Positions 1-5,412 of a DNA stretch of 7,397 nucleotides are shown piece after piece. Below the pieces are notes generated by a model. That model saw nothing but the letters and a program-made list of their open reading frames with translations, ran no database searches and was not told where the DNA came from. This DNA is from an uncultured Alphaproteobacteria bacterium (GTDB taxonomy: Bacteria; Pseudomonadota; Alphaproteobacteria; Caulobacterales; Hyphomonadaceae): assembly GCA_903831485.1 (NCBI GenBank), contig CAIKXW010000081.1, forward strand, positions 1-7,397. The letters run 5' to 3'. The position numbers and the translations under genes were made by a program. Numbering within the stretch: the stretch's first letter is position 1; each line of letters starts with the position of its first letter.

Positions 1-262
1 CCATCGCCACCATGATCCGCGTCTTGTTCCCGCGCTCGATGAAGCCGCCGCACAGCGCGCCTGCAAGGACGTAGGGCGCGTAGGTCAGCGCAGCCAGAAG
101 GGCTGCCTCCCACGGCGACACGGACAGCACGCTGACGGCGATGATCGGCAGGGCCGTGCGCGTGATGCGGCTGCCAAAGGCGGACAGGATCTGCGCCGCC
201 CACAGGCGATTGAAGTTGGCGTTGCCCCACAACGGCGAGGCGCGCCGGATGAATTCGAACAT
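1..262 (-). CDS. MFS transporter, N-terminal fragment (MFS_3/EntS-like), truncated by the window edge
   Basis: About 87 N-terminal residues of a major facilitator superfamily membrane transporter, probably a proton-driven exporter in the inner membrane. The start reads MFEFIRRASPLWGNANFNRL, then a first membrane helix around residues 19-45 (WAAQILSAFGSRITRTALPI) and a second around 52-75. The loop after it, GGFIERGNKTR, matches the MFS motif A position (usually G-x-x-x-D-R-x-G-R-R), with Glu in place of the usual Asp. The N-F-x-x-L-W-A-x-Q-x-x-S-x-x-G-x-x-I pattern is typical of the MFS_3 group that includes EntS-like exporters; this is family recall, not a search. I chose the ATG at 262 because GGAAG (minus strand of 271-275) lies 8 nt upstream. 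An in-frame ATG at 289 would add nine residues but has no visible ribosome binding site. The rest of the gene and its substrate lie outside the window. Confidence 0.8.
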   Translation of the reverse strand, partial: MFEFIRRASPLWGNANFNRLWAAQILSAFGSRITRTALPIIAVSVLSVSPWEAALLAALTYAPYVLAGALCGGFIERGNKTRIMVAM

Positions 263-270
263 TTGAGATG

Positions 271-275
271 CTTCC
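271..275 (-). promoter_or_regulatory. Ribosome binding site for the MFS gene
   Basis: GGAAG on the minus strand, 8 nt before the ATG at 262. It supports that start over the in-frame ATG at 289, which has no purine-rich motif in front of it. Confidence 0.45.
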
Positions 276-289
276 AACAGGTTCGTCAT

Positions 290-496
290 GCGCGCGACCA
301 GCGGTCACGCAGCGAAGGCACGGGTGTGCCGGGCCGGGCGGAACCCCGGCGCGAACTAGGCGGTAACGACCCTCATGGGCGGCTCCAGTGGAAGTAGCGA
401 GGGCTTAGACCCTGTTCAGCGTGAGGGTCAATCCATCGGAACCCATGCCGGCGAGACCCGTTGCTAGACGATACCCAATTCAAGGAGCCACCGATC
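290..496. promoter_or_regulatory. Divergent intergenic control region with nested inverted repeats
   Basis: Non-coding gap between the leftward MFS gene and the rightward PPOX-like gene, so promoters for both should lie here. GACCCTCA at 368-375 is an exact inverted match to TGAGGGTC at 422-429. A second copy of the half-site, GACCCT at 408-413, pairs with AGGGTC at 424-429 across a 10-nt loop. The repeated half-sites could be an operator or hairpin. I could not identify a convincing -35/-10 pair on either strand, and no regulator gene is visible nearby. Confidence 0.35.
482..487 (+). promoter_or_regulatory. Strong ribosome binding site for the PPOX-like gene
   Basis: AAGGAG, 9 nt before the ATG at 497. 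It fixes that ATG as the start and argues against an in-frame TTG at 461. Confidence 0.75.
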
Positions 497-1042
497 ATGG
501 GCCACACCCGTAAGACCGAAGAAGCACCCGAGAAGCAACTCTGGGAGCAACTCGACAAGGTCCGCGCCGGCATGCTCGGCATCGAAGGCTCGCACAGCCA
601 CATGCAGCCCATGGCGCATCAGGCTGACAAGGACGGCGAGGCGCGCCTCTGGTTCTTCACGAGTCGCACATCCGACCTCTTCCGCGAACTCAGTGGCGGA
701 GCGCACGCCCACTTCTGCGTCACGGGCAAGGATCAGGACTACCACGCCTGCCTGATGGGCGATCTGCATGAGAACCGTGATCGCGGCAAGATGGAGGAAT
801 ACTGGAACGACCATGTCGCCGCCTGGTGGCCGACGAAGAACGATCCCGACATCGCGCTGCTGGAGTTCGACCTGCTCGATGCCGCGATCTGGGCATCGAC
901 GCGCAACCCGATCCGCTACGCCTGGGAAATCCAGAAGGCCAAGAACTCGGAGAAGGAGCCCGACCTAGGCGCTCGCGCGCATCTGGACTTTACCGCACCG
1001 AAGGGTTCGCCCGCGCGCAAGGATGTCGACAAGAGCCACTAA
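497..1042 (+). CDS. Pyridoxamine 5'-phosphate oxidase-like family protein (general stress protein 26 type)
   Basis: A 181-residue cytoplasmic protein of the FMN-binding split-barrel fold, closest in pattern to the general stress protein 26 group of PPOX-like proteins. Visible landmarks are an N-terminal helix with KQLWEQLDKVRAGML (about 13-27), the core strand region SHMQPMAHQADKDGEARLWFFTS (33-56, with the family's M-x-P-M...LWFFT signature), a mid region with ACLMGDLHENRD, and the W-x-x-H-V-A-A-W-W-P...DPDIALLEF stretch (103-124) that is strongly conserved in this group. The C-terminus (about 150-181) is a hydrophilic, charged tail. Such proteins bind FMN or related flavins and some respond to stress; the true substrate is unknown, and family membership alone does not show oxidase activity toward pyridoxamine phosphate. 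The gene stands alone, divergent from the MFS gene and ending 18 nt before the stop of the convergent accA. Confidence 0.85.
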   Translation: MGHTRKTEEAPEKQLWEQLDKVRAGMLGIEGSHSHMQPMAHQADKDGEARLWFFTSRTSDLFRELSGGAHAHFCVTGKDQDYHACLMGDLHENRDRGKMEEYWNDHVAAWWPTKNDPDIALLEFDLLDAAIWASTRNPIRYAWEIQKAKNSEKEPDLGARAHLDFTAPKGSPARKDVDKSH

Positions 1043-1060
1043 TCCGGCAACAGGAACACG

Positions 1061-2014
1061 CTACGCCAGCCCTTCCCGGCCAATGGCGTAGAAGCGCTCC
1101 TTGCGCTGGGCGCGCAGGTCGTCGGCTGACATGCCATCCAGCGTGGTCAGCGCCTTCTCGATGGCGTCGCCGACTTTCTCGATAGCGACTTTCGGATCGC
1201 GATGCGCGCCGCCCATGGGCTCTTTCACCACGGCATCGACGATGCGGAATTTCTCGAGATCCTGCGCCGTGATCTTCATGGCTTCGGCCGTGTCCTTGGC
1301 GCGCTTGGCGTCGTGGAACAGGATGGATGCGGCGCCTTCCGGCGAGATCACGGAATAGACGGCGTGCTCCATCATCAGCACCTTGTTGCCGGACGCGAGC
1401 GCGACTGCGCCGCCTGAGCCGCCCTCGCCCACGATCACGGAGATCATCGGCGTATCGAGGGTCAGGCACGCCTCGATCGCCCGCGCCAGAGCCTCGGCCT
1501 GGCCGCGCTCTTCCCCGCCCTTGCCCGGAAACGCGCCCGACGTATCAACCAGCGCCACTACCGGCAGGCCGAACCGCCCCGCCAGTTCCATCAGGCGCAC
1601 AGCCTTGCGGTAACCCTCCGGCTTGCCCATTCCAAAATTGTGCTTGAGGCGCGTCTGCGTATCGCGACCCTTCTCATGACCGATGACGACGACGGGCCGG
1701 CCGCGGAATCGCGCAAGGCCGCCGAGGATAGCGTCGTCATTCATGAACTTGCGGTCGCCCGCCAGTTCGACGAATTCGTCGAACAGGCCCGAGACATAGT
1801 CCATGAAATGCGGCCGGTCCGGATGGCGCGCGACCTGCGTCTTCTGCCAGGCGCTCAGGTGGCCGTAGATATGCTCGAGCTGCTTGTGCGCCTTTTCGCG
1901 CAGCTTGCCGACTTCCTCGCCCACCGCTGCGCCGCCCGTGGCTTCCAACTCGGCGATCTTCTTTTCGAGATCGGCGACGGGTTTTTCAAATTCGAGATAG
2001 GTTGATACGGCCAT
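1061..2014 (-). CDS. accA: Acetyl-CoA carboxylase carboxyltransferase subunit alpha
   Basis: The alpha subunit of acetyl-CoA carboxylase carboxyltransferase. With AccD it moves the carboxyl group from carboxybiotin on AccB to acetyl-CoA, giving malonyl-CoA for fatty-acid synthesis in the cytoplasm. At 317 residues it is close to E. coli AccA (319), and the alignment by eye is end to end: N-terminal coiled helix YLEFEKPVADLEKKIAELE, then ARHPDRP (62-68), FDEFVELAGDR, GHEKGRDT, NFGMGKPEGYRKA, DTSGAFPG (157-164), EERGQAEA, the oxyanion-hole glycine loop GEGGSGGA (196-203), SVISPEGAASIL (221-232) and EPMGGAHRDP. DTSGAFPG replaces E. coli DTPGAYPG, a variant I associate with alphaproteobacteria. 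The ATG at 2014 is preceded by GCGGAG with 7 nt spacing; an in-frame TTG at 2029 is unlikely. accD and accBC are not in the window, as is usual outside fused operons. Confidence 0.97.
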   Translation of the reverse strand: MAVSTYLEFEKPVADLEKKIAELEATGGAAVGEEVGKLREKAHKQLEHIYGHLSAWQKTQVARHPDRPHFMDYVSGLFDEFVELAGDRKFMNDDAILGGLARFRGRPVVVIGHEKGRDTQTRLKHNFGMGKPEGYRKAVRLMELAGRFGLPVVALVDTSGAFPGKGGEERGQAEALARAIEACLTLDTPMISVIVGEGGSGGAVALASGNKVLMMEHAVYSVISPEGAASILFHDAKRAKDTAEAMKITAQDLEKFRIVDAVVKEPMGGAHRDPKVAIEKVGDAIEKALTTLDGMSADDLRAQRKERFYAIGREGLA

Positions 2015-2021
2015 CGGGAGG

Positions 2022-2027
2022 CTCCGC
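2022..2027 (-). promoter_or_regulatory. Ribosome binding site for accA
   Basis: GCGGAG on the minus strand with 7 nt to the ATG at 2014. It sets the start at MAVSTYLEFE, in line with the N-terminus of other AccA proteins. Confidence 0.6.
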
Positions 2028-2040
2028 AAATCGAGACGGC

Positions 2041-2069
2041 GACATACCCCCCGCCCCGCATCCCGGCAA
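2041..2069 (-). promoter_or_regulatory. Candidate sigma70-type promoter for accA
   Basis: On the minus strand TTGCCG (2069-2064) and TATGTC (2046-2041) are separated by exactly 17 nt. This would start transcription around 2034, about 20 nt before the accA ATG. The -35 matches TTGACA at 4 of 6 positions and the -10 matches TATAAT at only 3 of 6, so this is a weak candidate. It is the best-placed pair in the 98-bp gap between phzF and accA. Confidence 0.3.
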
Positions 2070-2112
2070 GCATGCGTAGCCTAGCGCCCGGAAATCGATC
2101 ATTTTTCCCGGA

Positions 2113-2931
2113 CTATGCGAGTGTGAACATACCCTCGATCACGGTGCGCGCGCGGCCGATCAGCTTAACCCGGTCGCCCTCAAGCCGCGTTGTGATGTGC
2201 GCCCCGCGGCCTGGATAGGCCTGGAAACAGTTCAACTCGGCCTTGCCCAGCATCTTTGAAAAGTACGGCGCGATGATGCAGTGGGCAGATCCCGTCGCCG
2301 GGTCTTCGGGGATGCCGGACCCCGGCGCGAAGAAGCGCGAGACCACGTCGAAGCCTTCGGCGGCGCCCGGCGCTGCACAGACCAGATTGCCGCGTCCGCC
2401 CGTCGCCCCGCCCGAGATCTCGTTCACGCGGATGAGGTCAGGCTTGAGCGCCCGCACTTCGTCCGGCGTCGCAAACACCGCCATCAGATATGGCCCTGCC
2501 ACCACTTCCTGAGGCCACGCATCAAGCGCCTCGACCAGCCCATCCGGCGTCGGAACCGCGCGCGGCGGCTGGGCTGGGAAATCCATCTCGAGCCGCCCAT
2601 CGGCAAGACGCTTCACGGTGAGCCGTCCAGACTGGGTGTCGAAACCGATCTCCGGCCCATCGAATCCAAGATGCGCATACAGCGCATGCGCACTCGCCAG
2701 CGTCGCGTGTCCGCACAGCGGAACCTCCATCGCAGGGGTGAACCAGCGCAGGTCCCACACGCCCGCATCCTTCGCGACGATGAAGGCGGTCTCGGCCAGA
2801 TTGTTCTCCGCCGCGATCGCCTGCATCACGTCAGCCGGCGGGAAAGCTTCCATCGGCATCACGGCTGCAGGCCCGCCGGCCATCGGCCGCTCGGCGAAGG
2901 CGTCGATCTGGAAGAAACGACAGGCGCTCAT
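2113..2931 (-). CDS. PhzF family isomerase/epimerase-like protein
   Basis: A 272-residue PhzF-fold protein (PF02567), which has two diaminopimelate-epimerase-like halves around one active site. Landmarks: the N-terminal strand FFQIDAFAERPMAGGPAAV with the family's F-x-x-x-P-x-x-G-x-x-A-x-V pattern, ENNLAETAFI with the catalytic-type Glu at residue 47 (equivalent to Glu45 of PhzF), PLCGHATLA (GHATL at 74-78), and DPATGSAHC (210-218), which holds the Asp-Pro-x-T-G-S glycine loop of the second half. All the expected active-site segments are present, so it should be active. Length is normal for the family. There are no phenazine genes around it, so it is a stand-alone homologue of YddE type and its substrate cannot be predicted. 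The ATG at 2931 is preferred (GGAG 6 nt upstream) over the in-frame ATG at 2943, which has no such motif. It lies 90 bp downstream of the lipoprotein gene on the same strand and may be co-transcribed. Confidence 0.92.
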   Translation of the reverse strand: MSACRFFQIDAFAERPMAGGPAAVMPMEAFPPADVMQAIAAENNLAETAFIVAKDAGVWDLRWFTPAMEVPLCGHATLASAHALYAHLGFDGPEIGFDTQSGRLTVKRLADGRLEMDFPAQPPRAVPTPDGLVEALDAWPQEVVAGPYLMAVFATPDEVRALKPDLIRVNEISGGATGGRGNLVCAAPGAAEGFDVVSRFFAPGSGIPEDPATGSAHCIIAPYFSKMLGKAELNCFQAYPGRGAHITTRLEGDRVKLIGRARTVIEGMFTLA

Positions 2932-3021
2932 CGTGCGCTCCATGCGGAAACGCGCAATCTACGCCCGGCGTCAGGCGCTGTGAAACGATATCTGCTGATG
3001 CATCGATTAGCTGGGCTGGCC

Positions 3022-3432
3022 TCAGCCGTCACACGCGCGCTCGAGCGTCCACTTGCCCGTGTCACCCTCGGTGTTCTTCATCGTGCCGCTGCCGCGTTCG
3101 CCGTCAAAGGCGCCGTCATAGTCTGCATAGTGGTCGTTGGTGTCGAAGTGCAGCTTCCCGCCGTCGAGCGACCACTTGCCATTGTCGTAGGTCGTGCCGT
3201 CATAGGCGTAGACCATCACGCCATCCTCGCGGAACTGGGTCGCGGGGCGGTCGTCATCGCCGTCCTGCCACACCTCGTCGAGCAACCATGGCGACCAGTC
3301 GCTCGCATTGGCGCAAGGCTTGAGCAGCGCTTGCCGGTAGTCGGGCGCCGGCGCAGCCGCAGGCGGCGGCTTGCTGGCGCAGGCCGCGAGGCCGGCGACC
3401 GCGATCGCAAAAATCATCGTTCTCGCCCTCAT
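3022..3432 (-). CDS. Small lipoprotein of unknown function
   Basis: A 136-residue predicted lipoprotein. The N-terminus MRARTMIFAIAVAGLAAC has two arginines, a hydrophobic core and the lipobox L-A-A-C, so Cys18 should be lipidated and the protein anchored in the envelope. A Pro/Ala linker (about 19-30, KPPPAAAPAP) follows. The mature domain is rich in Asp, Gly and aromatic residues and repeats a G-K-W-[ST]-L pattern (residues 86-90 and 126-130), suggesting a small antiparallel beta structure. Two further cysteines, Cys40 near its start and Cys134 near its end, could form a disulfide that closes the domain. I do not recognise the family. The ATG at 3432 has GGGAG 8 nt upstream; the in-frame GTG at 3441 overlaps that motif and is rejected. 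It is divergent from the TonB-C-like gene and upstream of phzF. Confidence 0.82.
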   Translation of the reverse strand: MRARTMIFAIAVAGLAACASKPPPAAAPAPDYRQALLKPCANASDWSPWLLDEVWQDGDDDRPATQFREDGVMVYAYDGTTYDNGKWSLDGGKLHFDTNDHYADYDGAFDGERGSGTMKNTEGDTGKWTLERACDG

Positions 3433-3440
3433 GCTCGCCA

Positions 3441-3445
3441 CTCCC
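3441..3445 (-). promoter_or_regulatory. Ribosome binding site for the lipoprotein gene
   Basis: GGGAG on the minus strand, 8 nt before the ATG at 3432. It decides that start, which also gives a standard-length lipoprotein signal peptide. Confidence 0.6.
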
Positions 3446-3553
3446 GGCCTCTGACTTGCCCGGCCGACCTCCCGGCAGGGGAGATTCTAAGCCCACACAA
3501 AAAAACATCGGACGCGGATAGACGCGCCGTCATTCATCTGTCACATTAGTGTC
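3446..3553. promoter_or_regulatory. Divergent promoter region between the lipoprotein and TonB-C-like genes
   Basis: Short intergenic gap serving two divergent envelope-protein genes. On the minus strand TAGAAT (3489-3484) matches the -10 consensus at 5 of 6 positions and would give a leader of about 44 nt for the lipoprotein, though no good -35 sits 16-18 nt upstream. A run of seven A residues (3499-3505) lies next to it. A small inverted repeat, CTCCC-GGCAG-GGGAG, lies just inside. On the plus strand I see no clear promoter. Confidence 0.3.
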
Positions 3554-3946
3554 ATGAAACTGATACATGCGATTCTAGGGGTTGGGGCGGCGAGCCTTTT
3601 GCCGACCGCTTTGGCCCAGGAGCCGGTCTCGAAAGAGGCCCGTGGTTACGCCATCACCATCGAGTCCGAGGTGAAGCCAATCGCCGAACCGGCGTTGCGA
3701 TACCCCGCTTATGCCGGGTCCCGCGCCCTCGAGGGATCGTGCAAGGTCACATTTGCGATCTCGACCGCGGGCGAGGCCGACGCCATCCGCGTCGGTGCGT
3801 GTTCCTCCGAAGCATTCCGCCGCGCCGCCAAAACCACCGTCGAGCAAATGAGTTTTGCGCCGCGCACGGCGGCTCTTGCGAGCGCCAGCATGGAGATCAG
3901 CTGGGCGTTCGAGGATGTCGCCGTCCAGACGGCCAGCCTCAACTAG
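3554..3946 (+). CDS. Secreted protein with TonB C-terminal-like domain
   Basis: A 130-residue exported protein. Residues 1-21 (MKLIHAILGVGAASLLPTALA, split here as MKLIHAILGV plus GAASLLPTALA) form a Sec signal peptide with an A-L-A cleavage site before QEP. The mature part matches the pattern of the TonB C-terminal domain (PF03544): R-Y-P (49-51), E-G-S-C-K-V-T-F-A-I (60-69), G-E-A-D-A-I-R-V (73-80), F-R-R-A-A (88-92) and M-S-F-A-P (99-103). It lacks the anchored N-terminal helix and Pro-rich spacer of a working TonB and has no ExbB/ExbD neighbours, so it is probably a free periplasmic TonB-C-like protein, not an energy transducer. Cys63 and Cys83 sit in two adjacent strands and could form a disulfide. 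The ATG at 3554 has no visible Shine-Dalgarno motif; the good signal peptide supports it. It is followed by a strong terminator. Confidence 0.75.
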   Translation: MKLIHAILGVGAASLLPTALAQEPVSKEARGYAITIESEVKPIAEPALRYPAYAGSRALEGSCKVTFAISTAGEADAIRVGACSSEAFRRAAKTTVEQMSFAPRTAALASASMEISWAFEDVAVQTASLN

Positions 3947-3971
3947 GCTGGATGGTTCACACCGCTTGAAT

Positions 3972-3998
3972 GGGCGCGCCGCACCGGCGCGCCCTTTT
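3972..3998 (+). terminator. Rho-independent terminator after the TonB-C-like gene
   Basis: A perfect 9-bp stem, GGGCGCGCC (3972-3980) and GGCGCGCCC (3986-3994), encloses the 5-nt loop GCACC and is followed at once by TTTT (3995-3998). It starts 25 nt after the stop at 3946. The T-run makes it a plus-strand terminator. Read from thiD on the minus strand the stem is followed by ATTCAAG, which is not U-rich, so termination in that direction would be weaker. Confidence 0.85.
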
Positions 3999-4009
3999 GC
4001 GTTCTGACG

Positions 4010-4876
4010 TCAGGTTTTCAAAGGCCGCCACTTCGCGAACATGATCGCGAAAGCCTCCGGGTCGCGTGACGGCCAGCCGTGGTCGACCGGACCACTGCCC
4101 TGCCCCAGCCCCGGCGCGCGCGCGATCGCCTCGACCAGATAGGCGCGCGCCAGAGCGACGGCATCAACCAGTGTCAGCCCACGCGCTAGCCCGGCGGCGA
4201 TGCCGGACGCGAGCGTGCAGCCCGTGCCGTGAGTCGCCTTCGTCACAATGCGGGGGCCGTCAAAGAAATGCTCGCCAGACTGGGTCGCAAGCACATCGAC
4301 GATTACGTCGCCGCCAACATGCGCGCCTTTGACCAGCGCCGCGATGGCCCCCATGTCGAGCAGCTTCTCTGCGGCCCGCCTCTGCCCGTCCAGCGTGTCG
4401 ACGGCCTTGCCGGTCAACACTTCCGCCTCCGGCGCATTGGGCGTGACCAAAGTCGCATGCGGCACCATCAACTGGCGCACCGCATCCACCGCTTCCTTCG
4501 GAAGCAGGACGTCGCCTGAAGATGAGACCATCACGGGATCGATGATGCGAGGCGTCTTAGGCGCGAGATCCTCGATCGCCTCGGCCAGCGTCTCGACGAG
4601 CAGCTTGTCGCCCAGCATGCCTGTCTTGAGCGCATCGGCCCCGATATCCTTCAGCACAGCTTCCATCTGCGCGCGCACAGCTTTCGGGGGCGTCGCCACG
4701 ACGCCGCTGACGCCGAGCGTGTTCTGGATCGTCAGCGCGGTAATCGCCGTCGCCGCATAGCCGCCAAGCGCCGTCACAGTCTTGATGTCGGCCTGGATAC
4801 CCGCACCGCCGCTCGAATCCGATCCGGCGATGACCAGCACCCGCCCCCTTGGAACGTCCTTCTTGTCCTGCGCCAT
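4010..4876 (-). CDS. thiD: Bifunctional hydroxymethylpyrimidine kinase/phosphomethylpyrimidine kinase
   Basis: ThiD phosphorylates 4-amino-5-hydroxymethyl-2-methylpyrimidine (HMP) to HMP-P and then to HMP-PP, the pyrimidine donor for thiamine phosphate synthesis in the cytoplasm. The ribokinase-like fold is clear from AGSDSSGGAGIQADIKT (17-33, substrate loop), ITALTIQNT (45-53), KTGMLGD (84-90), DPVMVSSSGD (113-122), VTPNAPEAEVLTG (144-156) and the C-terminal anion-hole motif THGTGC (215-220), whose Cys220 corresponds to the catalytic cysteine of bifunctional ThiD enzymes. Length is 288 residues from the ATG at 4876, slightly longer than E. coli ThiD (266). That ATG has AAGG 8 nt upstream; an in-frame GTG at 4915 would add 13 basic residues and is less likely. 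There is no THI-box (TPP riboswitch) signature upstream and no other thi gene nearby. It is the last gene of a probable run after the chemoreceptor and the DUF3291 gene. Confidence 0.95.
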   Translation of the reverse strand: MAQDKKDVPRGRVLVIAGSDSSGGAGIQADIKTVTALGGYAATAITALTIQNTLGVSGVVATPPKAVRAQMEAVLKDIGADALKTGMLGDKLLVETLAEAIEDLAPKTPRIIDPVMVSSSGDVLLPKEAVDAVRQLMVPHATLVTPNAPEAEVLTGKAVDTLDGQRRAAEKLLDMGAIAALVKGAHVGGDVIVDVLATQSGEHFFDGPRIVTKATHGTGCTLASGIAAGLARGLTLVDAVALARAYLVEAIARAPGLGQGSGPVDHGWPSRDPEAFAIMFAKWRPLKT

Positions 4877-4936
4877 GCGTCGAGCCTTGGGTGATGTGGC
4901 GACCTTCCTAGCCACACGCGAAGCTCTTGCCCATGC

Positions 4937-5383
4937 CTAGGGGTGCGGAAAGGGCGTCCTGAAATCGAAGGCCTCTGCGGTCGGACCAAGACGCGCGATC
5001 AGGTCAAGCCGCGCCTTGGCATCGTGCAGGGTCGGCGTCGCGCCGGCTCTCACCCACCACATGGCAAGATAGGCGGGCAGTTCGTCGAACCACTCACGAC
5101 GCCGGCGCATGATCGCGCGGTGCGTCTGGTTTCGGTAGGCGAACGCGGCCAGATCGTCGATCGACCGCCACACAGTAAGGTTGATGGTCAACCGGTCATC
5201 GCCGAACACGGACCCGTCGGCATTCTCGCCTTCGCCGATCATTCGCCAGGCGAAACCCGGCGCTGCTTCGGCGAGCGCATTCACCTCATCGAGCGCCGCC
5301 TCGAATGCGGCGTTTGCAGGCGATCCGCGCGCCGCCCGAAAACGCGCGACGTTGATCTGCGCGATGTGCCAGCCCTCGCTCAT
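4937..5383 (-). CDS. DUF3291 domain-containing protein
   Basis: A 148-residue cytoplasmic protein without signal peptide or membrane helix. It matches the pattern I recall for DUF3291 (PF11695): an opening H-I-A-Q-I-N-V-A-R (6-14), F-E-A-A-L-D-E-V-N-A-L-A-E-A-A-P-G-F-x-W-R-M in the first third, L-T-I-N-L-T-V-W-R-S-I-D-D-L-A-A-F-A-Y, then H-R-A-I-M-R-R-R-R-E-W-F and Y-L-A-M-W-W-V, ending with L-G-P-T-A-E-A-F-D-F. The strand-helix order and the V-W-x-S-x-x-x-L-x-x-F pattern recall the ABM/dimeric alpha-beta-barrel monooxygenases, so a small oxygenase or heme/flavin-related role is possible, but no function is established. The ATG at 5383 has no good ribosome binding site; with 29 nt to the chemoreceptor stop it may depend on translation from upstream. 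thiD follows 60 nt downstream. Confidence 0.85.
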   Translation of the reverse strand: MSEGWHIAQINVARFRAARGSPANAAFEAALDEVNALAEAAPGFAWRMIGEGENADGSVFGDDRLTINLTVWRSIDDLAAFAYRNQTHRAIMRRRREWFDELPAYLAMWWVRAGATPTLHDAKARLDLIARLGPTAEAFDFRTPFPHP

Positions 5384-5412
5384 GCGCCACAGCTAAGCGC
5401 ATTCGCGTCGGC

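Noticed and set aside
403..431. Minus-strand TTGACC, 17 nt, CTAAGC as a promoter for the MFS gene
   Set aside because: The -35 is good but the -10 barely resembles TATAAT, and the distance to the gene start is over 110 nt. It was not strong enough to list.
2088..2112. Imperfect inverted repeat after phzF as a terminator
   Set aside because: Only 5 continuous pairs form, extension needs a bulge, and the minus-strand transcript lacks a U-run after it.
2113..2931. PhzF as part of a phenazine biosynthesis cluster
   Set aside because: No other phz gene is present; solitary PhzF-fold proteins are common and not tied to phenazines.
3012..3027. Hairpin GGCTG-GCCT-CAGCC at the lipoprotein stop as a terminator
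   Set aside because: The stem is only 5 bp and no U-run follows on either strand.
2281..3549. Long plus-strand open frame (422 codons) across phzF and the lipoprotein gene
   Set aside because: It is antisense to two well-supported genes, very rich in Arg and His as GC-rich shadow frames are, and shows no recognisable domain.
4877..4936. Possible TPP riboswitch in front of thiD
   Set aside because: The 60-nt gap is too short for a full THI element and lacks the CUGAGA and ACCUGAU-type conserved segments.
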